Part shown: positions 55,032 to 63,973 of the stretch, one piece after another
How positions within the stretch are numbered: position 1 is the first letter of the stretch
How the letters are laid out: each line of letters begins with the position of its first letter
Origin: Iodidimonas muriae
GTDB lineage: Bacteria; Pseudomonadota; Alphaproteobacteria; Sphingomonadales; Rhodothalassiaceae
Assembly (NCBI RefSeq): GCF_014647255.1
Contig: NZ_BMOV01000008.1
Coordinates: 95,454-159,453 of the forward strand
Direction: 5' to 3'
Length of the DNA: 64,000 bases
The notes under the pieces: model-generated
Databases searched by the model: none
Told to the model about the DNA's origin: nothing
What the model saw: the letters and a program-made list of their open reading frames with translations, nothing else
Translations under genes and position numbers: made by a program

Positions 55032-56741
55032 TTATTGTTTCGCATAAAGCCAGCTACGAATGATCGCGGCGGCTTCTTCAGGGTGGGAGCGCACGATTTC
55101 CCCAACCTTCTTGATGCTGGAATCCTTCAAGCGGTTATCCACACCGGCCACATCGATCTCAGTGTTGGCAGGCGGGGGCAAGGTCCCTTGAGAACGAGCC
55201 AGATTAAGCTGCTCAATGGCTTGGGGGTCGCCCTGGGCTGCGGCATTTTCCAGTTCAGAGGTGATCCGGTAGCTTTGCGGCCCTGCCAAGGCCATATGTG
55301 CTTGCGCGCCTTCAAGTTGTGCTTGATTGGCCGTTGATGCATCGGGAATGGCCTGGATCAGCCGGTTCACCAAGGGGCGCACCACCAGCAGAAGAACCAG
55401 CAAAGACACAATGCCCAAGAGCAGCATTTCCAACAGATTATAAAGATCGTCTTTGTTCAGGCCCAATAGCGAGAAGGGCTCGGCTGCATCGGTGCCTTGC
55501 ACCTCTTCCTGGACAAAAGGCAGATTGACCACTTCCACCACATCGCCGCGATTGGCATCATATCCGATGGCCGAGCGCACAAGAGTGGCCAATTGCTCGA
55601 TTTGGGCCGCAGAGCGTTCCTGATAGACGCGGGTGCCATCGTCGTTTTCGGCATAGGTCCCATCCACCACCACAGCCACGGTCAGGCGCTTGATATCGCC
55701 ACTTTCCTTGACCCGTGTGCGCACCGTGCGGGAAATCTCGAAATTGACCGTTTCATCCACTTTATCGGAGCGGTTGAGGGATGTTGCTTCTGCATTGTCC
55801 GCATCTCCGGCATCGGGAAGATTGTTGCCCACGCTGACATTGGCCGGGTCGCGGTCCTGATCCAGATTGCTTTCTTCGATGGTGCGGGTGGATCGGGCCA
55901 CCTGGCTATCGGGATCATAGGATTCTTCATTGGTGGTTTCAGAGCTTAATTCCAGCTCAACGGCCACTTGTGTTCGGACCCGACCCACGCCAACGGTTTC
56001 TTCTAAAAGCGATTCAACGCGGGTGCGCAGTTGCTCTTCCATGCGGCGGCGCTTGTCATCAAGGCTGGAGGCCATGCCGGGCATGGCCATGCCTTCACCA
56101 CTGCGGGCGAGCAGGGTGCCGTTTTGATCGACAATGGAGATATTGGAGGGGCTTAAGCCGGGCACCGCCGCCGCCACAAGTGATTGAACCGCCGCTACCT
56201 GATTTTGCCCTAAAGTGTTGCGGGTGCGTAAAACGATGGAGGCCGTGGGCTCGCGTTTTTCGCGAGAGAAAAGGGCGCGTTCCGGCATAACGATATGCAC
56301 CCGCGCAGAATCGACAGAGCGGATTTCACGGATGGTGCGGGAAAGCTCTCCTTCGATGGCGCGTACCAGATTGATATTTTGTACAAAACTGGTGGTGCCC
56401 AATCCATCGGAGCGGTCGAAAATTTCATAGCCCATGATGTCGCCGCCCAGGCCTTGCCCTGCCAGCGATACGCGCAGTTCATTCACCTGGTTTGCGGGGG
56501 CCATTATGGTGCGGCCACCATCGGCCACGCGATATGGAATATTCTGGGCTTTCAACTGTTCGACAATCTGGCCGCTTTCCGACATGTCGAGATTGCTGAA
56601 CAGCAATGTCATGTCCGGTTCGGACAGCCGCAAGGATATGAACAGGAAAAATCCGATGAGGGCGGCCCCGACAGCGCCCATTCCAATCAGGCGTGTGGCA
56701 CCAAAACTGGCCAGCAATTGTATCAAGCGATTCACAGGCAC
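55032..56741 (-). CDS. fliF: Flagellar MS-ring protein FliF
   Basis: FliF builds the MS ring in the inner membrane. The 569-residue product has a first membrane helix near residues 20-40, ring-building motifs with [33 protein letters not shown], the periplasmic beta-collar region with [17 protein letters not shown], and a second membrane helix near 430-452 ([20 protein letters not shown]). The cytoplasmic tail ends with [15 protein letters not shown], which binds FliG. It is the first gene of the nine-gene operon; a TTAACCTG half-site resembling CtrA's lies at 56816-56823, about 75 bp upstream. Confidence 0.96.
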   Translation of the reverse strand: MPVNRLIQLLASFGATRLIGMGAVGAALIGFFLFISLRLSEPDMTLLFSNLDMSESGQIVEQLKAQNIPYRVADGGRTIMAPANQVNELRVSLAGQGLGGDIMGYEIFDRSDGLGTTSFVQNINLVRAIEGELSRTIREIRSVDSARVHIVMPERALFSREKREPTASIVLRTRNTLGQNQVAAVQSLVAAAVPGLSPSNISIVDQNGTLLARSGEGMAMPGMASSLDDKRRRMEEQLRTRVESLLEETVGVGRVRTQVAVELELSSETTNEESYDPDSQVARSTRTIEESNLDQDRDPANVSVGNNLPDAGDADNAEATSLNRSDKVDETVNFEISRTVRTRVKESGDIKRLTVAVVVDGTYAENDDGTRVYQERSAAQIEQLATLVRSAIGYDANRGDVVEVVNLPFVQEEVQGTDAAEPFSLLGLNKDDLYNLLEMLLLGIVSLLVLLLVVRPLVNRLIQAIPDASTANQAQLEGAQAHMALAGPQSYRITSELENAAAQGDPQAIEQLNLARSQGTLPPPANTEIDVAGVDNRLKDSSIKKVGEIVRSHPEEAAAIIRSWLYAKQ

Positions 56742-56993
56742 CCCACCAAATTGACATATCGGTGCCGCTGCGACACCGTTTAACGTAGCGACGATAGGGG
56801 GATGACGGTAAAGAGCAGGTTAATAATAGGCATTTTTTGCCCAGTTAGGGCCGAAATTTTAAAGGCCCTAAACAAGAAAATAAGTGAATCGAGGCGCCTT
56901 TGCAAAAGGGCAGGCGGCGGTGCCTGCCCCGAAAAATGGCGGAAAGACGGGTGGTTAAGGTTGTGGAGACGAAATGGTTATGCCGCTCTTGAT

Positions 56994-57296
56994 CTAATTT
57001 GTCAGAGGCTCTTCACGATATTGTTGGGCGCGGGTTACGCGCAGGCCGGGCAGGCCATTGCGGTCAATGGCCCGTTGCCATGAAAGAAATTCTTCCACGG
57101 ATAAGGAATAGCGCCGGCAGGCATCTTCAAGGGTAATAAGCCCCCCTCTGACAGCCGCCACAACTTCCGCTTTCCGGCGGATTACCCAGCGTTTGGTGTT
57201 TTTTGGGGGAAGGTCGTCGAGCGTTAAAGGCTCGCCTGTCGGTCCGATTACTTGCCTCACATCTTCATTCCTTGGTCTGCGCCCTGGATTGCGCAC
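56994..57296 (-). CDS. sciP: CtrA inhibitor SciP (DUF1153)
   Basis: SciP blocks CtrA-activated transcription in G1 swarmer cells. The 100-residue product, starting with GTG at 57296, shows the DUF1153 core: VIGPTGEPLTLDDLPPKNTK, RWVIRRKAEVVAAVRGGLIT, LEDACRRYSLSVEEFLSWQR and AIDRNGLPGLRVTR. In Caulobacter the gene is CtrA-controlled; here a TTAG-N7-TTAA sequence lies 39-53 bp upstream. It sits alone between fliF and flgE on the minus strand. This supports a CtrA-based cell cycle. Confidence 0.95.
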   Translation of the reverse strand: MRNPGRRPRNEDVRQVIGPTGEPLTLDDLPPKNTKRWVIRRKAEVVAAVRGGLITLEDACRRYSLSVEEFLSWQRAIDRNGLPGLRVTRAQQYREEPLTN

Positions 57297-57334
57297 ATTG
57301 CCGATTGGGAAAAACGAGATTAGCGCAAGGCCGT

Positions 57335-57349
57335 TTAAAAAAGCGCTAA
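57335..57349 (-). promoter_or_regulatory. Degenerate CtrA-like box before sciP
   Basis: On the minus strand TTAG-N7-TTAA, one mismatch from TTAA-N7-TTAA, lies 39-53 bp before the sciP start. Autoregulatory CtrA control of sciP is known in Caulobacter; here it is an inference from the motif and gene. Confidence 0.3.
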
Positions 57350-57414
57350 AGGGGAAAGTTAATGACGCGACAATATGGGTTAACGGCAGGTCGATAATCG
57401 TTCCAATTTATATG

Positions 57415-57447
57415 AAAAAGGGCGGGGAAACGATCTCCCCGCCCTTC
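57415..57447 (-). terminator. Terminator of flgE
   Basis: A perfect 11-bp GC-rich stem (AAGGGCGGGGA, 57418-57428, with its complement at 57436-57446) and a 7-base loop precede T5 on the minus strand. It lies 28 bp after the flgE stop and isolates sciP. Confidence 0.92.
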
Positions 57448-57474
57448 AAAATAGAAGACTTGCCGTAAAATCTG

Positions 57475-58845
57475 CTAGATCCGGACCAGTTCTTCCAGAA
57501 CTTCATCCGCCGCGGAAATAATCCGGGTCGATGCCGAAAAGGATCGTTGTGTGACGATCAAATCAGCAAATTCTTCGGCCAGATCCACCGTAGAGGCTTC
57601 TAAAGTAGAGGGCGCAATGGTGCCGGCGCCACCGGTTCCGGGTAAGACCACCGAGAAATTCCCCGAATTGTCGGAAACCCCGAAAGCATTGCCTTGAAGC
57701 CGGGTCAGCCCATCGGGATTGGGGAATGTCGCCACCGGAAGCTGGAACACATCGCGGGACAGGCCATTATCAAACAGGGCCGTGACCACGCCATCTTCCG
57801 AAATATTGGTGCCGATCACATTGCCAAACACCGCACCATTCACATTGGACGAAATAAGGGTCGATGTGCTGTCGAACTGGGTGATGCCATCATTGTCGCC
57901 TGCACGGCCAAAGTTGAAGGTGACCGTTTCGGTGGAAGCCCCACCCGCGAAATTAAGATTGGCTGTTGGGGAAATTTGTTGCCCGTTGGCCGGGTTGATC
58001 AGCACAGCGTTCGGGAATTCCTGATTGAAGCTGGTCAAAGACCCATCGGAATTGAAATTGATCTCGCCCGACATGACCAGGCCTGGCGGTGTTTCTGCCA
58101 CATTGATTGCCGTGGGGTCTTGCGCAAAAATTTCAAAACGGAAGGTATTGGTGCCGGTTTTGACCGCTGCCAAAGTAAGGCCCTGACTGCTCCCTTGAGA
58201 GTCGAACACGGTAATGGTTTGTGCAAAATCCGGGGGAATGGTGCCGTCCGCCAGATCGCCCTGGGCCACCACGCCGCCCACACCGGAGCCGCCGGTCGTG
58301 GTCGCTGTCAGTGACGATTGAAGATTGGCGCGCAAGCTGACATTCGAGGTGGCTTCCGCCGTCCCTGTAAGGCCACTGACATTAATCGGTTCAAGGGTGC
58401 TCAGATCACCGATATTGGTGGGAATATTGCCCTGTGAATCAATGGGAAAGCCGAGAAGAAAATTTCCCGCCGTATTTTTGAGAAAGCCAGCGGAATCCGG
58501 TGTAAAGTTCCCGGCGCGGGTAAATTGAATTTCTCCATCCGGCGAATTGGCAGAAGGCGCTGCGCGGACGACGAAAAAGCCCGCGCCATCAACCCCCAAA
58601 TCGGTTTGCGATGCGGTGGAACGCAACAAGCCTTGCTCGCTGATCAATGTTTGTGCCCGTGCAGCCACGCCGCCCGGTGAAAAGCGCGTTGTGGATTGGG
58701 TTTCGGTCACAAGGGTGGTGAAGCGGCTGCGGGTTTCTTTATAGCCCACTGTGTTCACATTGACGATATTATCGGAAATGATGCCGATGCCTTCAGTGAA
58801 AGCGGTCAAGCCTGATACGCCGGAAGACAATGCTGCAAAAGCCAT
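57475..58845 (-). CDS. flgE: Flagellar hook protein FlgE
   Basis: FlgE polymerises into the hook. The 456-residue product has the rod/hook N-terminal signature (SSGVSGLTAFTEGIGIISDN with NVNTVGYKETRSRF), a central domain of beta-rich sequence, and the C-terminal heptad helix (AEEFADLIVTQRSFSASTRI with a closing EVLEELVRI). Length and both ends are typical; the N-terminal Asn-Thr motif is the exported-hook mark. It has its own terminator and probably its own promoter; upstream a TGGCAG...TTTG sequence resembles but does not match a sigma-54 element. Confidence 0.96.
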   Translation of the reverse strand: MAFAALSSGVSGLTAFTEGIGIISDNIVNVNTVGYKETRSRFTTLVTETQSTTRFSPGGVAARAQTLISEQGLLRSTASQTDLGVDGAGFFVVRAAPSANSPDGEIQFTRAGNFTPDSAGFLKNTAGNFLLGFPIDSQGNIPTNIGDLSTLEPINVSGLTGTAEATSNVSLRANLQSSLTATTTGGSGVGGVVAQGDLADGTIPPDFAQTITVFDSQGSSQGLTLAAVKTGTNTFRFEIFAQDPTAINVAETPPGLVMSGEINFNSDGSLTSFNQEFPNAVLINPANGQQISPTANLNFAGGASTETVTFNFGRAGDNDGITQFDSTSTLISSNVNGAVFGNVIGTNISEDGVVTALFDNGLSRDVFQLPVATFPNPDGLTRLQGNAFGVSDNSGNFSVVLPGTGGAGTIAPSTLEASTVDLAEEFADLIVTQRSFSASTRIISAADEVLEELVRI

Positions 58846-59014
58846 GGTGCTCTCCTCTTTTATAAGGGGTAACGGGCTTGCCGTCCCTTATCTGTATTCG
58901 GCCCTAATGACCGGTTGAACCTTTTGAAAACAAAGGCTTCTGCCATGTTGGGCAACGATCTATGTGGCCCATTGGAAACGCGATTTTGCGTTCCTTGTAA
59001 CTGAAACAGACTGT

Positions 59015-59665
59015 CTATGCTGCGACAGCGGCAATCTGGTGTAACGGGATTCGTTGCCCGCCAATGGTTAAAAGCGGTGTCAGGCCCGAGGTTTCCACCT
59101 CGTCTACGCGTGCCCTGACAAAGCTGTTGGTCTGGATGGCTTTGTTGTCCGCGTCTCTTGCGTCCACCCGAACAGAATATTGGCCCGCCGGGACGGGTGT
59201 TTCCCCATCAAAGGAGCTGAGATCAATGCGGTGGATACCGAAATTGGTTTCACCATCCTGCTCGAAGACCACATCGCCATCGGCATTGAGAATCTGGACC
59301 GTAACCTTGTCGGCGGTGACAGGAAGGTCATATTCAAACCCTAAAGGCGTGCTGCCATCATTGGTGATGGTATCGCCCGCGATGGTGACGGTTTTGCCCA
59401 GATAATTCACCGCCGCTGCGTTTTGGTTGAAAGCGGTAAGGGTAGAGAGATCCTGCAGATTTTCATTGGCCTGAATTTGCTGTTCCACACCGGCGAATGA
59501 CACAAGCTGGCGGGTAAATTCATTGCTGTCCGTGGGTTCCAGCGGGTCCTGATTTTGCAATTGGGTGGTGAGCAGGGTGAGAAACGTGTCGAAATCCTGC
59601 GCAATACCATTGCTAACGGTTTCTGTCTGACCCGACAATCCGGCTGTGATGCTTGCTATATCCAT
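59015..59665 (-). CDS. flgD: Flagellar hook capping protein FlgD
   Basis: FlgD caps the growing hook so FlgE subunits assemble. The 216-residue product shows the N-terminal FlgD signature: DFDTFLTLLTTQLQNQDPLE then SNEFTRQLVSFAGVEQQIQA, followed by FNQNAAAVNYLGKTVTI and a Tudor/Ig-like region including VTVQILNADGDVVFEQDGET and GQYSVRVDA. It follows fliK by 22 bp and precedes flgE by 169 bp; fliK-flgD form one transcript from a sigma-54 promoter. Confidence 0.95.
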   Translation of the reverse strand: MDIASITAGLSGQTETVSNGIAQDFDTFLTLLTTQLQNQDPLEPTDSNEFTRQLVSFAGVEQQIQANENLQDLSTLTAFNQNAAAVNYLGKTVTIAGDTITNDGSTPLGFEYDLPVTADKVTVQILNADGDVVFEQDGETNFGIHRIDLSSFDGETPVPAGQYSVRVDARDADNKAIQTNSFVRARVDEVETSGLTPLLTIGGQRIPLHQIAAVAA

Positions 59666-59687
59666 GATCTGAATGTCCTAAAGCGTT

Positions 59688-61742
59688 TCAGACAACAATG
59701 TTCAGGCCATCATTGATGGCCAGGTTCATTTGAGTGTGTGGGTCGAAATCCGGGTCGTTATGGGCGAGGCCGAGATCGGTATTTTCAGGGGTTTGGCCCT
59801 GTTCTTGCCCGTGCCCGTGTTCGCCTGTGTCAAAGCCCGCAAAAGCGGCACCGGGATCTTTGCCACCCTGTTGATTGAACGAGAAATTCAGGCTGTTATT
59901 GTCGGTTTTCAGCCCTGCATCATTCAACAGGCGTTCCAGGGCGCGGCTATCCCGTTGCAGCATGTCATAAGCATCGCGGTTGTCGGCGGAAATGATCGCC
60001 TTCACGCCGCCATCCTTCATCAGATCCAGCTTTACTTCGATCTTGCCCAATTCTGGCGGGTCCATCCGGATGGTGAAACGGGTTTTGCCGTCCGATGCGG
60101 CTTTTGCGATGCCCATTGCCACTTGTGTCGCCGGGCTTTCGCTGTGTGTGCGGGCCAGGTGGCTGGCATTGTCTGTGCTGGCGCTACTGCCTTGCAAAGC
60201 CATGGTCCCGTCCGTTGGAACCCGCCCGCTTGCTTGGGCAGCCAAGGCTTCCAGACTGGACAAGGGGTTGATGGGCGCGTCGGCTGTGGTCACGGGATTG
60301 GCGGTGAGTGACGGGGACGTGTTTGCTGCGCGCGCGTCCGCTTGGGTAAGGAGCGTATCACCGCCTGCATCTTTGATGGCTTGCGAGAAGGCCGCAGGGT
60401 CATTGGCGGTTTGTCCCTGCGCGTGAGCCTGCGCTTGCCCCTGTGGAGGTGTCATGATTGCGGTTTGTGCGCTGCCTAAAGTTTGGCTGGCCTGATTTGC
60501 TTTTGAAGCACTGCGCGAAAAGACACCGACGCTGTTGATACTGGCATCCCCATCCAGCGCTTGCTTGACAGCCTTGTCGTCAACCCGCGCGCCACCTTCA
60601 TTCAAGGCCGATGCGATAGCCGAAGGGGCGGAAGACGACATCAGGTCTTGTGTCAAAGACTGTGGATTCTGGGTGGTTTTGGCAAGGCTGTCCTTCACCG
60701 TCTCCGCTGTGGTGGCGGCGGCGGAAACGGGTGCCATTTCAGCCAGAATGGCGGGATCGGTGGTGGGGGCCGTGTTGACGGGAGCCTTTGTGGAAGGGGC
60801 CGCCATTTTCTGATCTATGGCAGTGGAGACCGATTGATCGGTCCCCGTGCCAAAGGCTTGATCGGCACCAACATTCAGGCTGGCCGCTTTTGTGGTTACG
60901 GATTGCGCTTGTGCGTCACCGGACTGGCCCGTGGCCTCATCGGCCGGGCCAGTGTTCGGGCCAGTATTAGGGCCAGTATTTGAGCCAGTATTTGAGCCAG
61001 CGTTCGGACCGGTCGCCGCAGCGGTTAGTATTGGCTGCTGCCCTGCCTGCCCAAGAGGGGCCGTGGCACCCGACGGTGCAGCGGTGTTCCTGCCTTGGGT
61101 GCGCAAACCGGCAGCGGCCATTATATCAGCTTTTTCAGCCAGATTGAGCGAGATATTCGGCGCGGCTGTGTTTTCGGCGGGAAGGCCGGTCTGGATGTTC
61201 CCGGCACTTGGGACCGTGCTGATATTTTGGACCAGAAGCGTGGGATCAGTTGCCACCACTGTATCCATATCGGGCGCATCGCCCTCTAAAGAAAGAGAAG
61301 CGCCAGACGATATGGTGGTCGTGGTTTGCCCAGAAGACAACAAGTCTGTGAGGCTCGCTGCTTGCGGATCAGGCGCATCATTGGTTTGGGCTGATGCGTC
61401 AAAATCAAGGCCGGGTTGAGGAGCAACCTCGGCTTCAGGTGCTGATGCAAGGACAGACGCGTTTTCCAAGGGCGTTATATTCGATGAAAGAACGGCGTCT
61501 TCGACCATATTGGTTATTTGTGTAGCCCCATTGGCAGGGGCTTGTCCGGCCAGAATGGTCTGCTGGCGCGCCAATAAAGAAGACTCTGTGGCCGGTGAAG
61601 CCTCCATGTTTGCGCTGCCAAAGGCCAGACTCAGTGCAGACGCAAAGCCTCCCGTCCCGCTTATGGAAAAGGGACCATTTGCAGAATCTCCTGCAAAGGG
61701 GGTGGGGCGGGTTTGTGCCAAACTGGGGTCAATAAAAGCCAT
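59688..61742 (-). CDS. fliK: Flagellar hook-length control protein FliK
   Basis: FliK is a secreted ruler that stops hook growth and switches export specificity. The 684-residue product is Ala/Thr/Gln/Ser-rich and of low complexity up to about residue 540. The C-terminal Flg_hook domain is clear: TRFTIRMDPPELGKIEVKLD, LMKDGGVKAIISADNRDAYD and LQRDSRALERLLNDAGLKTD. Five 12-bp tandem units in the ruler encode TGPN/TGSN repeats. It is the first gene of a fliK-flgD transcript with a good sigma-54 promoter 79-94 bp upstream of the start and three 22-bp-spaced repeats in the leader. Confidence 0.9.
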   Translation of the reverse strand: MAFIDPSLAQTRPTPFAGDSANGPFSISGTGGFASALSLAFGSANMEASPATESSLLARQQTILAGQAPANGATQITNMVEDAVLSSNITPLENASVLASAPEAEVAPQPGLDFDASAQTNDAPDPQAASLTDLLSSGQTTTTISSGASLSLEGDAPDMDTVVATDPTLLVQNISTVPSAGNIQTGLPAENTAAPNISLNLAEKADIMAAAGLRTQGRNTAAPSGATAPLGQAGQQPILTAAATGPNAGSNTGSNTGPNTGPNTGPADEATGQSGDAQAQSVTTKAASLNVGADQAFGTGTDQSVSTAIDQKMAAPSTKAPVNTAPTTDPAILAEMAPVSAAATTAETVKDSLAKTTQNPQSLTQDLMSSSAPSAIASALNEGGARVDDKAVKQALDGDASINSVGVFSRSASKANQASQTLGSAQTAIMTPPQGQAQAHAQGQTANDPAAFSQAIKDAGGDTLLTQADARAANTSPSLTANPVTTADAPINPLSSLEALAAQASGRVPTDGTMALQGSSASTDNASHLARTHSESPATQVAMGIAKAASDGKTRFTIRMDPPELGKIEVKLDLMKDGGVKAIISADNRDAYDMLQRDSRALERLLNDAGLKTDNNSLNFSFNQQGGKDPGAAFAGFDTGEHGHGQEQGQTPENTDLGLAHNDPDFDPHTQMNLAINDGLNIVV
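60946..61005 (-). repeat. fliK: Five tandem 12-bp units inside fliK
   Basis: Five contiguous 12-bp units of the form G(G/A)GCCAGT(A/G)TTN lie at 60946-61005; the fifth differs more. They encode the tetrapeptides AGSN-TGSN-TGSN/TGPN-TGPN-TGPN-type in the FliK linker. Unit length is a multiple of three, so changes in copy number keep the frame and change protein length by four residues each. Confidence 0.9.
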
Positions 61743-61762
61743 TCTTTTGCGCTCTTCATTAT

Positions 61763-61822
61763 GTCGCCACTACATATGTAAAGTGTTTCCACCCCATATG
61801 CGTTCTGTCGCCACCTCATATG
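61763..61822. repeat. Three 16-bp direct repeats at exact 22-bp spacing in the fliK leader
   Basis: GTCGCCACTACATATG (61763-61778), GTTTCCACCCCATATG (61785-61800) and GTCGCCACCTCATATG (61807-61822) share the pattern GTCGCCACnnCATATG and begin exactly 22 bp apart. They occupy the region from the sigma-54 -12 element to 21 bp before the fliK start. The 22-bp period places them on one face of the helix, as operator arrays do. A regulator such as FlbD is a candidate binder, but nothing shows it. Confidence 0.85.
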
Positions 61823-61836
61823 CAAAGCGCGGGCCA
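61821..61836 (-). promoter_or_regulatory. Sigma-54 promoter of fliK-flgD
   Basis: On the minus strand the 16 bases TGGCCCGCGCTTTGCA fit the -24/-12 consensus TGGCACG-N4-TTGCW with GG and GC exactly spaced; only one base of the -24 block deviates. Transcription would start near 61809. FlbD, encoded in the same window, is the expected activator. Confidence 0.75.
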
Positions 61837-61999
61837 GTTTTGGAAATCCGCTTAATTCATTGATTTTAAATATAAGTTTCTTCTCACCCTGCGCTGTATG
61901 TTTCCGCTTTCGCTGATGCACGGGTAAAGTCTGCCCATATGTTGGTCCCACCTTTGCCCACTGCCGTCGTCCATGCGGGGCGCTTTGTTTTTCCGCGTG

Positions 62000-62027
62000 T
62001 TGAGTTTCTCGGGATAATCCTTATATT
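62000..62027 (+). promoter_or_regulatory. Possible promoter of mnmA
   Basis: TTGAGT (62000-62005) and TATATT (62022-62027) are 16 bp apart. The predicted start of transcription lies at about 62034, directly at the GTG (62035) that is the best start for mnmA, which would make the mRNA leaderless. Confidence 0.35.
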
Positions 62028-62034
62028 GCCGCGG

Positions 62035-63225
62035 GTGAGCGCAATATTGGACAAATTGATCGCCGAGGCGGCCTCATGGACGCCTGGTAGCTGTAACAGC
62101 CTCGGTTTCGACCGAGCGCCGGGCGATACCCGTGTGGTGGTTGCCATGTCCGGTGGGGTGGACAGTTCTGTGACCGCGGCTCTATTGGCCCGGCAGGGCT
62201 ATGAGGTGATCGGCATTACCTTGCAGCTTTATGATCACGGGCTGGCCGTTCAGAAAAAAGGGGCATGTTGCGCCGGGCAAGATATTCACGATGCCCGGAC
62301 GGTTTCTGACTCTTTGGGCATCCCGCATTATGTTCTGGATTATGAAAGCCGCTTTTCCGAAGCGGTGATGGATGATTTTGCCGACAGCTATTTGCGCGGT
62401 GAAACGCCTATTCCCTGCATCCGCTGTAATGAACGGGTGAAATTTCGCGATTTGCTGCAAACAGCACGGGATTTGGGCGCCGATTGTCTGGCCACCGGCC
62501 ATTATGTGCGTTCCATGCGGGATGGCGATCATTGGCAGATGTATAAAGCTGTCGATCAGCGCCGCGATCAAAGCTATTTCCTGTTTTCCACCACCCGCGA
62601 GCAACTGGATTTTTTGCGGTTCCCGCTGGGGGGACTTTTGAAGCCGGATGTGCGTGCTTTGGCGGAAGATTTTGGCCTGATCGTGGCCGACAAGCCCGAC
62701 AGTCAGGACATTTGCTTTGTGCCTCAGGGCAATTATGCCAGCGTTATCGAGCGCTTGCGTCCCGGCGCGTGTGATCCCGGTGATATTGTTGATCTGAGTG
62801 GCCGTGTTTTGGGCCAGCATGACGGCATTGTGCATTATACCATTGGCCAGCGTCGGGGCATTGGTGTGGGCGGAACAGCGGACCCGCTTTATGTGATAAA
62901 GCTGGAACCGGAAGCCCGCCGGGTTGTTGTGGGGCCACGGTCTGCCTTGGAAACCGCCAGCTTTACCGTGCGTGAATTCAACTGGCTTGATGGCATGCTT
63001 GCCGCTGGCGAAGAACGGCCCGTCCAGGTGCGTATCCGCAATACCCAAGATCCCGTTGCCGCCTTGCTGCATCTTTCACCGGACCAAACAGCGCAGGTCA
63101 GCCTTTTGAAGCCGGAAACCGGCGTTTCACCGGGGCAGGCGGCTGTTTTTTATGAAGACGACAAGCTGTTGGGTGGCGGCTGGATTGATGGCACGAGAAG
63201 TGCCTATCAACGCCCGGCTGCTTAA
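62035..63225 (+). CDS. mnmA: tRNA-specific 2-thiouridylase MnmA
   Basis: MnmA thiolates U34 of tRNA-Lys, -Glu and -Gln. From the GTG at 62035 it has 396 residues; the frame is open back to 61939, but that part ([15 protein letters not shown]) has no family match. The PP-loop is [20 protein letters not shown] near residues 36-55. Catalytic Cys pair lies in [16 protein letters not shown] and [20 protein letters not shown], and the C-terminal domain contains [12 protein letters not shown] and [14 protein letters not shown]. The start is uncertain because no ATG lies in the proper place; no ribosome site precedes the GTG. Confidence 0.94.
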   Translation: MSAILDKLIAEAASWTPGSCNSLGFDRAPGDTRVVVAMSGGVDSSVTAALLARQGYEVIGITLQLYDHGLAVQKKGACCAGQDIHDARTVSDSLGIPHYVLDYESRFSEAVMDDFADSYLRGETPIPCIRCNERVKFRDLLQTARDLGADCLATGHYVRSMRDGDHWQMYKAVDQRRDQSYFLFSTTREQLDFLRFPLGGLLKPDVRALAEDFGLIVADKPDSQDICFVPQGNYASVIERLRPGACDPGDIVDLSGRVLGQHDGIVHYTIGQRRGIGVGGTADPLYVIKLEPEARRVVVGPRSALETASFTVREFNWLDGMLAAGEERPVQVRIRNTQDPVAALLHLSPDQTAQVSLLKPETGVSPGQAAVFYEDDKLLGGGWIDGTRSAYQRPAA

Positions 63226-63319
63226 AAACGCCCCAAGGCCCATTTTTCGGAAATTCTTTAAACAAAATTTACTCAAGAATGAGACGGTCCTTCTATGTGG
63301 ATTTTCAGGGGGCGTCTTG

Positions 63320-63973
63320 ATGCGTGTAAAGCAGGATCAGTCGGATAGATTGGCCTCATGGTCTGATACACACTCAGATATTTTTATTCCAAGATTGTTG
63401 CTTCGGCGCAGTCAATTTTCTCATCTTCTTGCCTTTGTGCCGATGATGGCGATCATGAGCATCATTGTGGCCTTTATGGTCACTTTTGTTCTGCGTGATC
63501 ATGTCTCTGTATGGCTTCTTTCCCTCTGGATTTTGATGGTTGTGCTGCCTTCGCTCTATAGTTTGCGAAAAGCGCTTTCCATCCAGAAAAAACTCGACCT
63601 GAAAATGATGAAGGGCCGGTCTTTGCGGTCCTCTTTGGTCTTTACCCTATATATGGGGGCGATGTGGGGCTGCGTGGATCTTTTGTTCGTGGCGCCAGAA
63701 AACAGTTTCGGCCATACCTTCATGGCATTGGTGACAATGGGCCTGACCACCGGTGTTGTGGCCTCTCTCACCCCTTTGCCCATTCATTGCATCGGCTTTT
63801 CCATGCTGGCGCTGCCGCCGTCGATTGCCAGTCTTTTGGCGCAACCTTCCATGGAAAGCAAAGCGATCGGCTTTTTGCTCATCGCATTCGTACTGGCGCT
63901 GGGATATGTCGCCTTTCGCAATCATAGAACATTTCTAGGTTCAGGACTCATTAAAGCCACCAAATTACGATAG
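63320..63973 (+). CDS. Integral membrane sensor-like protein, unknown
   Basis: The ATG at 63320 (GGGGGC site upstream) gives 217 residues, rather than the longer frame from 63152 that overlaps mnmA. After a charged N terminus, six hydrophobic segments follow (about 35-57, 62-82, 110-128, 135-155, 160-182, 187-205). The GLTTGVVASLTPLPIHCIGF part resembles the membrane input region of some GGDEF/EAL proteins, but here no output domain follows: a TAG stop ends it after LIKATKLR. Function cannot be named. A TTAA-N7-TTAC sequence (63258-63272) lies 48 bp upstream of the start. Confidence 0.65.
   Translation: MRVKQDQSDRLASWSDTHSDIFIPRLLLRRSQFSHLLAFVPMMAIMSIIVAFMVTFVLRDHVSVWLLSLWILMVVLPSLYSLRKALSIQKKLDLKMMKGRSLRSSLVFTLYMGAMWGCVDLLFVAPENSFGHTFMALVTMGLTTGVVASLTPLPIHCIGFSMLALPPSIASLLAQPSMESKAIGFLLIAFVLALGYVAFRNHRTFLGSGLIKATKLR

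Noticed and set aside
58925..58960. Sigma-54-like TGGCAG...TTTG upstream of flgE
   Set aside because: The -12 block is shifted by one base and lacks the invariant GC, so it fails the strict spacing rule.
61763..61822. Three short direct repeats as a possible CRISPR
   Set aside because: Units are 16 bp with 6-bp gaps, only three copies, no cas genes; spacing fits an operator array instead.
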